Origin: Streptomyces sp. CBMA152
Lineage (GTDB): Bacteria; Actinomycetota; Actinomycetes; Streptomycetales; Streptomycetaceae
NCBI RefSeq assembly: GCF_014596475.1
Contig: NZ_MECJ01000009.1
Coordinates: forward strand, 124,001 to 188,000
Reading direction: 5' to 3'
Length of the DNA: 64,000 bases
A model generated the notes under the pieces. The model saw only the letters and a program-made list of their open reading frames with translations, had not been told where the DNA came from and did not search any database. Position 1 is the stretch's first letter. Every line of letters starts with the position of its first letter. Below are positions 25,427 through 33,702 of this stretch, piece by piece. The position numbers and the translations under genes are program-made.

Positions 25427-26010
25427 TCATGCGGTGATGCGGTGGGGGCGGCCCCAGCGGTGCTGGAGTTCGGATCGGATACGGGCGCGTTCGCGGCGCT
25501 GGCCTCCAGCAGGCTGGGGTGCCGACGGTGGCGGTTGCGCCAGTACAGGTAGGCGTGCAGGTCGCGGGCGAGTGTCGGGTGGTTGGGTGGGTCGCTGTTG
25601 CCGAGGACGAAGCCGCGCAGCGGCCCGAAGTGCGGCTCGATGGGGTTGGCCCAGGGCGCCTGGGTCGGGGTGAAGCACAGCTCGGCTCTGTGCCGGGCGG
25701 ACCAGGTGCGGATGGCCCAGGTCTTGTTGCCGGACCAGCTGTCGAGGATGACGTAGATCGGGGCGCCGTCGGGCCAGACGGCGCGGATACTCTTCAGTGC
25801 GGCCAGGGTGTGATCGGCGCCCTTGCGGGTGCGGACCACACCCCACATGCGGTCGTCGGCGAGGCTGTAACAGCCCTGGAAGTAGCGGATGCCGTGGGTG
25901 CGGTGGTAGGTGGCAGGCAGCCGGTCGGGGTGCTTGCGCCTGGCCCAGCAGGTGCCGTGGCAGGGCCGGATGGACAGCGGTCCGAACTGGTCGAAGGCGA
26001 AAGCACCCAC
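25427..26010 (-). pseudogene. IS630-family transposase, C-terminal DDE fragment, frameshifted
   Basis: The - strand encodes AFAFDQFGPLSIRPCHGT, RLPATYHRTHGIRYFQGCYSLADDRMWG, ALKSIRAVWPDGAPIYVILDSWSGNKTWAI and CFTPTQAPWANPIEPHFGPLRGFVLG. This is the DDE core of IS630-type transposases, with the three acidic residues visible (D in FDQFG, D in VILDSW, E in NPIEPHF). The frame then shifts near 25500 to the family-typical tail (GQRRERARIRSE..HRWGRP). The N-terminal helix-turn-helix half is absent. The fragment interrupts the methyltransferase gene at 25426. I did not find terminal inverted repeats. Confidence 0.7.
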
Positions 26011-26215
26011 GCGCCCTCTACGCGACGCCGGAAGCCCTGGGAACTGAAGCCCCGCGCATCCACGGAGGGGGTGGACGGGTGGGTGTGGGGCTCCGGCACT
26101 CTCTGGTACGTCACCCGGCAAATCTTGTTACACCCGCCTCAGACGGGCACGGCAGCTGATGATGATCCTTCTCGGGCAGTTCGCTTCGTGAAGGCGCGAG
26201 GCTGACGGACTGCCG

Positions 26216-26629
26216 TCAGAACCTGTAGCTCCAGTACGCGCCGGGGTGCGAGGTACCTGACTCTTTCAGGTACGAGTACAGGTTCAGTTGCCCACCACAC
26301 GGGTTGAAGTTCATCCACATGTCCGTGGTGCCGGGGTTCACGTGCCGACCAGGCTCGGGGGTATCCACCCCGTCGCGTGGGTCGCAAGGGTCGCCGAGTG
26401 CGGTGAACGCGCGGACATCGGTGGTGCCGCCGGTCCAGCGGAAGTCCACATTGTGGTTGGAGTAGACGCACGGCGTGACGTGGTAGCCGTACTGGAGGTT
26501 CTGCGTCGCCAGGACCTGACCGCCACACCACGACCGCGCGCTGGCCACGCTGGTAGTGGTGAGGGTGGTGCCGCCGGCGAGAACGAGGGCGGTGGCGGTC
26601 ATCGCGATGGCCCGTCGGAGTGTGGACAC
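26216..26629 (-). CDS. Small secreted protein, hypothetical
   Basis: A 137-residue protein. The GTG at 26629 has an AGGAG site and opens a Sec signal peptide (STLRRAIAMTATALVLAGGT, cleavage near SVASA-RS). The mature ~105 residues contain four cysteines (WCGGQ, TPCVYSNHN, DPCDPR, NPCGGQL), probably two disulfides, and many aromatics (WTGGTTDVRAF, DMWMNFNPCG, GAYWSYRF). I do not recognise the family. It follows the IS630 remnant and stands alone. Confidence 0.75.
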   Translation of the reverse strand: MSTLRRAIAMTATALVLAGGTTLTTTSVASARSWCGGQVLATQNLQYGYHVTPCVYSNHNVDFRWTGGTTDVRAFTALGDPCDPRDGVDTPEPGRHVNPGTTDMWMNFNPCGGQLNLYSYLKESGTSHPGAYWSYRF

Positions 26630-27351
26630 GGTGTCTCCTGGCTCATGGGTGGGCTGTTCTGTCCCGCTGGAGTTTGGTCGTCTGGATGGTGTCCCACCAG
26701 GTCCTTGGACGATGTCGGACAGACCTGGACGGGCCCCGGGTCCGGTGGAGGGAACCTGTCGCCACCTGACCGACCGCCTCGACATGCCCCGAACCTGTGC
26801 CGATGGGCTTGCACCGGCCGAGGGACGGCAGTGACCCTCGCTTGATCGTCACCGACTCGGCAGGGAAGCAGTGGGCCATGGGTTTCGCCGCGCAGCACAA
26901 CCTTCAGCCCCTGTCGGATCACTGGGCGGAGGCCGGCCGTGGGCGCCTGAATGCTTGCGTCAGCGCACTACGAGCGGCTTCGTGCGGTACCGCATTTTGT
27001 GTTACCGGAATGGGCTCAACCCACTCGCCAAGTACGCCCAAGGCCCCAACTCCTTCCAGAGCCAGGCCCTCCGTGCAGTTCACAAGCCCGGCCGCCCTGC
27101 TACAGGCCGGGCTCGCTGCGTTCTGCAGCTGCCCGGATCCGACCGGTGGGTCTCGGCGCGGATCTCTACTGAGAGAACTGGCCCACACAAGCGATGATCG
27201 CAACGAGTAACCCCAGCAGGCCGATCCAGACTTGCCACCTCTCGAGGGCCGTCCACTTCCTGTCAGGCTTATCCACGCTGGGAGTCGCCAGCGCTTCCTC
27301 ATTCTCTCCAGACGCTCTCATCGGCCCGGACCGGCGAAACGAGCCCCTCTC
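26630..27351. other. Intergenic/degenerate stretch
   Basis: About 720 bp without a gene I can support. Several short frames exist on both strands, but none has a recognisable domain or a consistent codon bias. A stem-loop (27085-27113) is the only clear structure. The left part must carry the promoter of the small secreted protein gene. Confidence 0.4.
27085..27113. terminator. Stem-loop, possible terminator
   Basis: Perfect inverted repeat AGCCCGGCC (27085-27093) and GGCCGGGCT (27105-27113), with an 11-nt loop. High-GC, no T-run, as usual for streptomycete terminators. Which transcript it would end is unclear. Confidence 0.4.
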
Positions 27352-27841
27352 ATGCCCGACGCCGCACCCAACCCCCACGTTCGTCTCAACCTCCGCCCCC
27401 AGCACCCCGGCGCCGTCGTCGCCACGCTCACCGGCAGCTCGCTCCACACCGCCCGCGCCACCCCCGCCTCGGCAGGCTTCCGGGCAGTTACCGACGACTC
27501 GATGCTGGAAGCACTCCATCGACGGGCGCTACATCACCTGGGTGGCACCCGGCGCCGAGAAGGGCGGCGTACAGTTCGACGCCTTCGCCGCCCAGAACCC
27601 CAACGGCTCCCTTCCCGTATGGATCATCTGGGGTGGCCACGCCGTTCACCAGCCCGTCTGGGCACTCCAGTTGTCCGCGCACGTACCAACGGCCCTGCTG
27701 CAGGACATCGCCTTCAAAATGACCGAGGGCCAAGGTATCCGCCTCGTACGTCCGACATCTGGCAGGCCCAGCGCTCCGCACCGCGCAAGCCCCTGCTCCG
27801 GTGGCAGCATCGCCGCCAGCCGCGCACGTTCCCGGGCGTAG
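27352..27841 (+). pseudogene. DUF317-domain protein, frameshifted
   Basis: The first frame (ATG at 27352) reads PNPHVRLNLRPQHPGAVVATLTGSS and HTARATPASAGFRAVTDDSMLEA. A second frame then continues IDGRYITWVAPGAEKGGVQFDAFAAQ, PVWIIWGGHAVHQPVWALQLS and ALLQDIAFKMTEGQG. Both are consecutive pieces of a DUF317 domain, a streptomycete family of unknown function found near integrative elements and regulators. The frames differ by one near 27500, so the gene is broken or carries a sequence error. Normal members have more residues between the pieces, suggesting an internal deletion too. Confidence 0.55.
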
Positions 27842-27844
27842 CCA

Positions 27845-27946
27845 GTGAGCCTCTACCCGGAGCAGATGACGATGTTCTGGGTGGGCCTCGCCATCCTGGC
27901 CGCCTTCGAGGCCCTCTGCTTCTTTCTGTCATGCCAGCTGATCTGA
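27845..27946 (+). CDS. Possible 33-residue single-helix membrane peptide
   Basis: GTG at 27845 begins SLYPEQMTMFWVGLAILAAF, a single hydrophobic helix ending LSCQLI. It starts 4 bp after the DUF317 remnant stop. It has no ribosome site that stands out and may simply be part of the decayed locus. Reported because its hydrophobic run and position would suit a small membrane peptide. Confidence 0.25.
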   Translation: MSLYPEQMTMFWVGLAILAAFEALCFFLSCQLI

Positions 27947-28256
27947 GCTAGGTCACGAGCCGCATCCCTGTCGAAGGCCGTTGTCCGTCGGCACTCGCTC
28001 GACGGCGACGAGGGCGACACCCCCACAACGACCTACCTGCACACCCAAGAGCACCACGGCCGTCCGGCGACCGCGTCAAGACGGACGGGCATGATGCTCA
28101 TCGGCTCGCGAAGCTGATCCACCTGGACCATTTGCCTACAGTGCGGGTGCCGGATGTGGGGCAGGTGGCTGGGACGAGACCCTGGAGGCCACGCGCCGGA
28201 CGGGGCCGGAGCGACGCGGAAGTTCCGCCGATCTACACGCAAGTAACATCCAGGTC
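27947..28256. other. Intergenic region upstream of the Pr6Pr gene
   Basis: Some 310 bp with no supportable gene and no strong repeat. It should contain the promoter for the membrane protein gene that starts at 28257. Confidence 0.4.
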
Positions 28257-28931
28257 ATGTTTCTAAGCACCAGGCTGGAAGGTTCGGCCAAGATAGGGCT
28301 GGCGCTGCTGGGCGTCGCGGCCCTCACCGCCTCGCTCAACCGGGCAACTCACACCGACGAGGGCGCAGCGAACTGGATCTCGTACTTCACCAATCTCTCC
28401 AATCTGCTCGGCGCCGCCGTCCTGCTGGCCGGTGGGCTGGCCCTGTTGCGCGGCACCCGCCCCGTCCCCGACCTGTTGCGCGGTGCCGCCACCCTCTATC
28501 TGGTGATCACAGGAGTGGTGTACTGGACTCTGCTGGCCGGAACCATCGATGCGAACACGATCATCTGGGCCAACGACGTCGTGCACGGCGTCATGCCGGC
28601 CGTTTTCCTCGCCGACTGGCTACTGCGTCCTCCGCCACGCCGCATCCCCTGGACCCGGTCCCTGCCGTGGCTGGCCTTCCCGCTGCTCTACCTCGCCTAC
28701 TCGCTGCTGCGCGGGCCGCACGTGGGTTGGTACCCGTACGACTTCCTCGACCCCCGCGAGCCGGGAGGTTACGGGCACGTCGCGACCTGGTCGGTGATCA
28801 TCACGCTGGCCTTCACGGGGATGGCGTCGCTGCTTGTCCTGTACGCCAACGCGCGCCACAGGAGGGCCGGAAGTGGCGGAACCGACGTCAGCGAGCGCGA
28901 AGGCCGTGACCGGGACCCGATGACGACCTGA
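28257..28931 (+). CDS. Pr6Pr-family (FAR-17a/AIG1-like) integral membrane protein
   Basis: A 224-residue protein with six predicted membrane helices, including KIGLALLGVAALTASL, ISYFTNLSNLLGAAVLLAGGLALL, LYLVITGVVYWTLLAGTI, VVHGVMPAVFLADWLL, SLPWLAFPLLYLAYSLL and VIITLAFTGMASLLVLY. The YFTNLSNLL motif and the mid-helix histidine (DVVHGVMP) are hallmarks of the Pr6Pr family related to androgen-induced AIG1 proteins. Eukaryotic relatives hydrolyse fatty acid esters of hydroxy fatty acids using a Thr/His pair; whether this bacterial member does so is unknown. It ends in a charged cytoplasmic tail. Confidence 0.85.
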   Translation: MFLSTRLEGSAKIGLALLGVAALTASLNRATHTDEGAANWISYFTNLSNLLGAAVLLAGGLALLRGTRPVPDLLRGAATLYLVITGVVYWTLLAGTIDANTIIWANDVVHGVMPAVFLADWLLRPPPRRIPWTRSLPWLAFPLLYLAYSLLRGPHVGWYPYDFLDPREPGGYGHVATWSVIITLAFTGMASLLVLYANARHRRAGSGGTDVSEREGRDRDPMTT

Positions 28932-29064
28932 GAGCAGGCGGGCAGGCGGGCTCGACCAGCGATGGGCCCTCCGGACGGAACCTGCCATGCGGCGAACACA
29001 CGAGGCCCGGCCCCGAGGTCAGCGCCTGCGGCCTGTGCAGCGCGGACGGGACCTTGGACGCCGA

Positions 29065-29102
29065 GCGCCCCGGCCGCCAGTCCGGACTGGCGGCCGGGGC
29101 GC
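29065..29102. terminator. 38-bp perfect palindrome, likely terminator of the Pr6Pr gene
   Basis: A 19-bp arm (29065-29083) is followed at once by its exact reverse complement (29084-29102); about 85% G/C. As RNA it would fold into a very stable hairpin with a small terminal loop. It lies 134 bp after the Pr6Pr stop. Such arms occur in streptomycete bidirectional terminators. Confidence 0.6.
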
Positions 29103-29130
29103 GGGGGACGCCTGCTCGTTCACACAGTTC

Positions 29131-29358
29131 CTATGACATGACTGGCGGCGGGTGTCGGTTGAGTGAGGCTGACACCAAGGCTTGCCATGGCGGGGCCGGC
29201 ATACCGCCGGGGTTCAATCCGTACGGCCACAGCCTGCTGAGCAGCCGCATGTCCGAGGATTTGGTGTTGCCGTGGTAGGCGACCTGCCGTGCAAGGACGT
29301 AGGCGCCTTCCGGGTCCCGGGCCTCTTCCCGCATCACGGCGAAGCGGGGCAACCGCAA
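29131..29358 (-). CDS. Small hypothetical protein
   Basis: A 75-residue frame with TTG start: LPRFAVMREEARDPEGAYVL, then ARQVAYHGNTKSSDMRLLSRLW and PYGLNPGG. The composition (charged, aromatic, few alternating Arg/Ala runs) looks like genuine protein rather than shadow, but I do not recognise the family. Start and length are uncertain. Confidence 0.35.
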   Translation of the reverse strand: MRLPRFAVMREEARDPEGAYVLARQVAYHGNTKSSDMRLLSRLWPYGLNPGGMPAPPWQALVSASLNRHPPPVMS

Positions 29359-29494
29359 GCGACGTAGCGGTCATCCTCCGGGACGGCCAAGGGTCGCCAC
29401 CAGATCAACACGCTCGGGCCACGGGGCCCGAGCGGCGTGGCGGTCGCGCTGTGGGGCGGCCGAGGATCACGACCGCCCTGGGCGACAGCGGCGC

Positions 29495-31123
29495 CTACGG
29501 AGTGTCCGAGGCGGTGCTCGTCCACGCGGCGCGCAGCGCCTTCTTGTCCACCTTGCCGACCTTGGTCATCGGCAGCTGGTCGAGCAGGACCGTCTTCCGG
29601 GGCGTGTACAGGTCCCCCAACTCGGCGGTCACCGCAGCGCCGACCACCTCCGGGTCCACATCGGCGTCCTCGGCTGTGGCCAGGAAGATCTGTACGGCCT
29701 CCCCGAAGTCCTCGTCCGGCACGCCCAACGCCGCCGCGTTGCGCACACCGGGCAGCGTGAGCAGGAAGTCCTCCAGGACCCGGGAGTAGACGTTGTCACT
29801 GGTGCTGCCCGTGACGATGATGTCCTTGGCCCGGTCGACGAGATAGAGGTATCCCTCGGCGTCGAGGTAACCCAGGTCCCCGGTGCGGAGCCAGCCGCCG
29901 TAGAACGCCTCCGCGGTGCGCTCCGGGTCCTCGTAGTAACCGAGCATCACGGCCTTGCCCCGGACGCACACCTCGCCGACCTGCCCGGCGGGCAGCACCG
30001 CCGCCCCGTCTTCACCACGGATCTCGATCTCGGTGTCGGATATCGCGCGACCGCAGCTGCGCCAGAGCTCGGGCCGCTGGGCTGCCTCCGAGGCGAGGTT
30101 CTCCGCACCGAACGCGGCGATGCCGAGCGCCTCCGACTGCCCGTAGCCCTGGCTGATCACGGGCCCGAAGACCTCGACCACCTGCTGGAGCCGACTGGGC
30201 GACGAAGCCGCGCCGCCGACGACGATCCGCCGCAGCGCGGGGAGTGCGCCCGGCTCGCACTTCGGGTGGTCGAGCAGCGCGTACAGCATGGGCGGGACGA
30301 ACATGGTGGCGGTGATCCGCTCCTCGCGCAGTACCGCCAGTGCCGCGCCCGCTTCGAACTCGGGCAGCACGACGAGGGCGGAACCCGTCACCAGCGCCTG
30401 AATCGAGGTGAGGTGGCCACTGGCGTGAGTGAGCAGCGTGGAGACGAGTACCCGGTCCGTAGCCGGGTCCATGGCCGGGAAGAAGCCCGTGGAATGAGCG
30501 TCCTGCGGGTCGTCCTCCAGGAAGTCCAGCAGCACGTCGTACAGCCGGTGGCTGTGCGCGGCGAGCTTGGGGCGGCCCAGGGTGCCGCCGGTGTAGAGGA
30601 CAGTGACGGCCTCGTCCTCACCCGGGGCGGGCACACCGTCAGGACGCACCACAGGACACTCGGCCGCCACGGCCAGCAGGTCCGTACACCGCTGCTCACA
30701 CGGCCCGACGCTGAGCAGGACGGGTGCGTGGACGCTGCGGGCGGCCGCGTCGGCGGCGCGCGCGGCGAAGACCGGGTCGGTGACCACAGCGCGCGCCTTG
30801 GACTGCTCGACCAGCGCAGCCAGTTCGCCGGGCCCCGGTTCGGGCGGCAGGAACACCACGCGGCAGCCGATGAGATGGACCGCGAGCTGCACCAGAACGG
30901 AGTCCACGCGGTTGGCCAGGAACAACCCCACACCGTCGCCGGGTGCGAGCCCCTGCCTCCTCAGCGCGTGCCCCAGGCTGAACAGCCGCCGCCGAGCCTC
31001 CCTGCGGGTCAGCCGCTGCGCACCCTGGACGAGCGCCTCGGCGTCCTCGTCCTCCTGCCAGTGCTCCAGGATGTGGTCCAGGTACGTCCGCGGCCCGGGT
31101 GTTTCCGGCGAGTTAACGATCAT
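29495..31123 (-). CDS. AMP-dependent acyl-CoA synthetase/ligase
   Basis: A 542-residue adenylate-forming enzyme that activates a carboxylic acid as acyl-AMP, usually for transfer to CoA or an ACP. ANL core motifs are visible: A3 variant VLYTGGTLGRPKLAAHS, A5 YGQSEALG, A7 RTGDLGYLDAEGYLY, A8 RAKDIIVTG and A10 PMTKVGKVDKKALR. No carrier domain is attached. The ATG at 31123 (IVNSPETPGPRTYLDHI) is preferred over one 7 codons upstream. The gene stands ~2.6 kb from the PKS/NRPS cluster, separated by thyA-folA, on the same strand; it could supply a starter acid, but no carboxyl substrate can be read from the pocket. Confidence 0.88.
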   Translation of the reverse strand: MIVNSPETPGPRTYLDHILEHWQEDEDAEALVQGAQRLTRREARRRLFSLGHALRRQGLAPGDGVGLFLANRVDSVLVQLAVHLIGCRVVFLPPEPGPGELAALVEQSKARAVVTDPVFAARAADAAARSVHAPVLLSVGPCEQRCTDLLAVAAECPVVRPDGVPAPGEDEAVTVLYTGGTLGRPKLAAHSHRLYDVLLDFLEDDPQDAHSTGFFPAMDPATDRVLVSTLLTHASGHLTSIQALVTGSALVVLPEFEAGAALAVLREERITATMFVPPMLYALLDHPKCEPGALPALRRIVVGGAASSPSRLQQVVEVFGPVISQGYGQSEALGIAAFGAENLASEAAQRPELWRSCGRAISDTEIEIRGEDGAAVLPAGQVGEVCVRGKAVMLGYYEDPERTAEAFYGGWLRTGDLGYLDAEGYLYLVDRAKDIIVTGSTSDNVYSRVLEDFLLTLPGVRNAAALGVPDEDFGEAVQIFLATAEDADVDPEVVGAAVTAELGDLYTPRKTVLLDQLPMTKVGKVDKKALRAAWTSTASDTP

Positions 31124-31984
31124 GAACACATGCAAGCACGCCACCCAGGAGCCGTGACCTCACAGGGAGCAACTTCAGCCACCAGTCGGCAAAGCGCTAT
31201 GCCCCGATATGTTACGGCCAGTCGGCTCTCCGCAGCCCGTGTTCACCAGGCGGGGTGTCCGGGGGCCAGAAACGTCGCCCCGCGCTCGCACACGTTCCCG
31301 GCCAGCCGGGAAGCATCATCCGAACCCGGCTGGCATTGCTGCGGGTTGGAAAGGGAAGGACCGCGCTGGATCCGGGGGCTACTCAGCAACTCGGCCGGAC
31401 AGGACAACGCCCTTCACATACCCGCCCGTTGCCCCCGGCCCCCACCCGGCCAGGCCCGCTCGGAAAATCCGGACCGCAGGATCGGCGACATGCTCTGACG
31501 GGATCTGATGCCCCCGGCCAGACGGCCGGGGGCCACCGGGCACGCACCCGGGGCGTCAGACGCAGACATGGCTGGCCTGGCCTGCGGCTACCTGGCTCCC
31601 AGCCCAGGACCGCTCCCCCGCGCACCTTGAGGACGGTCCGGCCCAGGCCCTCCAGATGGACGGTTCCCGGACCTCCTGGAGGGCGTCGACGAGTGCGAAC
31701 CGGTTCGCGGGAGCCAGGCCCGCGTCCCAGGCCACGGTGGCGTCGCCGGTGCCGCCACGGTGATGAGCTCGCGGACACCAAGGCGGCACCAAGATCAGCC
31801 CCATCGGGGGCAGTTCGCGTGTCAACGTCACGGTGGAGACGGGCTGTTCGACCCGCACGGACGTCGCCTGCCTCATGGGAAATCGAGACGTGTGGATGGT
31901 GCCCGGCCGTGGCAAGACGGTGCGGGCGGATCAGATCCAACGCCTCGACCGGAGCAAGGGACACTCCCTGTGAGTGAAAGCAGG
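31124..31984. other. Degenerate intergenic region
   Basis: About 860 bp without a supportable intact gene. Short frames on both strands show no recognisable domain. It holds one strong hairpin (31510-31533) and leads into a lyase remnant at 31985. The promoter of the acyl ligase gene should lie at the left end. Confidence 0.45.
31510..31533. terminator. Strong hairpin, probable terminator
   Basis: Perfect 10-bp stem GCCCCCGGCC (31510-31519) and GGCCGGGGGC (31524-31533) with a four-base loop AGAC. It matches the streptomycete terminator pattern, yet no intact gene ends beside it, so it may be left over from a lost gene. Confidence 0.5.
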
Positions 31985-32255
31985 CGGGGAACGCAAGCCT
32001 CCGCCATGCCGCACAAACACAACCCGGTACTCGCCATGCTGATCCGCCCAAAGGCGCCGGCCAAGCGGCTCCTCAGCGATGGCTCAGCGGGTCGGCCACC
32101 GGGTCAAGTCCTTGCTGGGACTCCCGAGGCTGGGGACGCCCGAGCTGACCGGCCTGACCACAGGGGCGGAACTCGGCACACTCTGCGCCCCGACGACGTA
32201 CACCGGCATGGCAGCTGCGCTCGTCGACCAGGTGCGCGAGGTCAGCGGTCAGTAA
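31985..32255 (+). pseudogene. Remnant of a PcaB-like fumarase/aspartase-superfamily lyase
   Basis: The frame from about 31987 reads [19 protein letters not shown], matching the signature loop (S-x-x-MP.K.NP) of the fumarase/aspartase superfamily, closest to 3-carboxy-cis,cis-muconate cycloisomerase. A second frame ends [20 protein letters not shown], then [15 protein letters not shown] and a TAA, resembling the C-terminal helix of the same proteins. Only ~60 residues are left, in two frames, so most of the gene is deleted. The stop lies 11 bp before thyA. Confidence 0.5.
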
Positions 32256-32266
32256 ACTCTCTGATC

Positions 32267-33064
32267 ATGGCTGATACCCAGTACGAAGACCTGTTGCGGC
32301 TGGTGCTCACCTCCGGAACGGCCAAAGCCGACCGCACGGGCACCGGGACCCGAAGTGTCTTCGGCCACCAACTACGCTACGACCTTTCCCGAGGCTTCCC
32401 TCTGGTCACCACGAAAAAGGTGCACACGAAGTCCATCGTGTACGAGCTGCTGTGGTTCCTGCGCGGCGACTCCAATGTCGCCTGGCTGCAGGAGCACGGC
32501 GTCACCATCTGGGACGAATGGGCCGACGAGAACGGCGACCTCGGACCCGTCTACGGCGCCCAGTGGCGTTCGTGGCCCGCCCCGGACGGCAGGCACATCG
32601 ACCAGATCGGCGAGGTTCTCGACACTCTGCGCCACAACCCTGACTCTCGTCGGATGATCGTCTCCGCCTGGAACGTCGCCGAGCTGTCGAAAATGGCGCT
32701 CGCGCCGTGCCACGCCTTCTTCCAGTTCTACGTCGCCGACGGCAAACTCTCCTGCCAGCTGTACCAGCGCAGCGCGGACCTGTTCCTCGGCGTGCCGTTC
32801 AACATCGCCAGCTACGCGCTCCTCACCCACATGGTGGCGCAGCAAACCGGCCTTGAGCCCGGCGACTTCATCTGGACCGGAGGTGACTGCCACATCTACG
32901 ACAACCACGTTGATCAGGTGACCGAGCAACTCTCACGCATCCCCTTCGAGTTCCCCGAGCTACGTCTGCGTCAGGCCGAGTCGCTTTGCGACTACGTCTA
33001 CGCCGATGTGGAGATGCTCGACTACCGGCACCACCCGGCCATCAAGGCCCCGGTGGCGGTATGA
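32267..33064 (+). CDS. thyA: Thymidylate synthase ThyA
   Basis: A 265-residue folate-dependent thymidylate synthase that makes dTMP from dUMP with methylene-tetrahydrofolate, releasing dihydrofolate. Family motifs are clear: [61 protein letters not shown], catalytic Cys148 in [32 protein letters not shown] and [13 protein letters not shown]. The ATG at 32267 begins the family N-terminus; the upstream open frame is the lyase remnant. It is coupled to folA by a 4-bp ATGA overlap. Many Streptomyces rely on ThyX for dTMP, so ThyA here may be an additional copy. Confidence 0.97.
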   Translation: MADTQYEDLLRLVLTSGTAKADRTGTGTRSVFGHQLRYDLSRGFPLVTTKKVHTKSIVYELLWFLRGDSNVAWLQEHGVTIWDEWADENGDLGPVYGAQWRSWPAPDGRHIDQIGEVLDTLRHNPDSRRMIVSAWNVAELSKMALAPCHAFFQFYVADGKLSCQLYQRSADLFLGVPFNIASYALLTHMVAQQTGLEPGDFIWTGGDCHIYDNHVDQVTEQLSRIPFEFPELRLRQAESLCDYVYADVEMLDYRHHPAIKAPVAV

Positions 33065-33585
33065 ACGTCGGTCTCATCTGGGCACAGACGCTCGATGGCG
33101 TGATCGGCGCGGACAACGCGATTCCATGGCGACTTCCCGAGGACATGGCGCATTTCAAGGCCACCACCCTGGGCCATCCCGTGGTGATGGGACGCAAGAC
33201 CTGGGATTCGCTCCCTCCCCGGTTCCGTCCGCTGGCAGCCAGGCGCAACATCGTGGTAACTCGTGACCCGCGATGGGAGGCCGACGGCGCGGAACGCGCC
33301 GGCTCCGTTGCCCAGGCACTGGAACTGGCAGCCTCACCGGTGCGGATACCCGCCCCTACAGCGGTATGGGTCATCGGCGGCGGTGAAATCTACCGTGCCG
33401 CGATGTCATACGCCACGATTCTCTCGGTGACCGAAGTCGATGCCACGGTGGACGGTGACACCTACGCCCCCACGCCAGACGTGAGGTGGAACATCACCCA
33501 GGACAGCGGCTGGCAGACCTCGGTGACCAGCCTGCGCTATCGCATCCGCACATACACACCACCGGCAACCAGCACTCCGCGCTGA
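33061..33585 (+). CDS. folA: Dihydrofolate reductase
   Basis: A 174-residue DHFR that regenerates tetrahydrofolate from the dihydrofolate made by ThyA. It shows the substrate-binding Asp28 ([13 protein letters not shown]), [28 protein letters not shown] and the cofactor loop [14 protein letters not shown]. Start ATG at 33061 overlaps the thyA stop by 4 bp. The gene ends 117 bp from the convergent end of the PKS/NRPS operon. The sequence shows no obvious inactivating change; whether it is drug-insensitive cannot be judged by eye. Confidence 0.95.
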   Translation: MNVGLIWAQTLDGVIGADNAIPWRLPEDMAHFKATTLGHPVVMGRKTWDSLPPRFRPLAARRNIVVTRDPRWEADGAERAGSVAQALELAASPVRIPAPTAVWVIGGGEIYRAAMSYATILSVTEVDATVDGDTYAPTPDVRWNITQDSGWQTSVTSLRYRIRTYTPPATSTPR

Positions 33586-33610
33586 CCGAGCAACGGACAG
33601 CGTCGAGCCC

Positions 33611-33663
33611 GAGGCCGACGGTGGTGCACGCGTACCGGCAGGCCTCGTGGCGCAGCACCGTCG
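33611..33663. terminator. Imperfect stem-loop between convergent folA and the PKS/NRPS operon
   Basis: Arms CGACGGTGGTGC (33616-33627) and GCAGCACCGTCG (33652-33663) pair at 11 of 12 positions, with an alternative inner pairing of GAGGCC and GGCCTC. Position between two convergent stops suits a bidirectional terminator, but the 24-nt loop makes this uncertain. Confidence 0.3.
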
Positions 33664-33702
33664 CCACTCGGCCGCGTGCACTGTGGCCGGCCGCCCGCCG
33701 GC

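Noticed and set aside
30266-31498. 410-residue + strand frame opposite the acyl ligase
   Set aside because: Antisense shadow; the - strand carries all ANL motifs.
31556-31915. 119-residue - strand frame in the degenerate region
   Set aside because: No domain, no ribosome site, composition mixed; not supportable as a gene.
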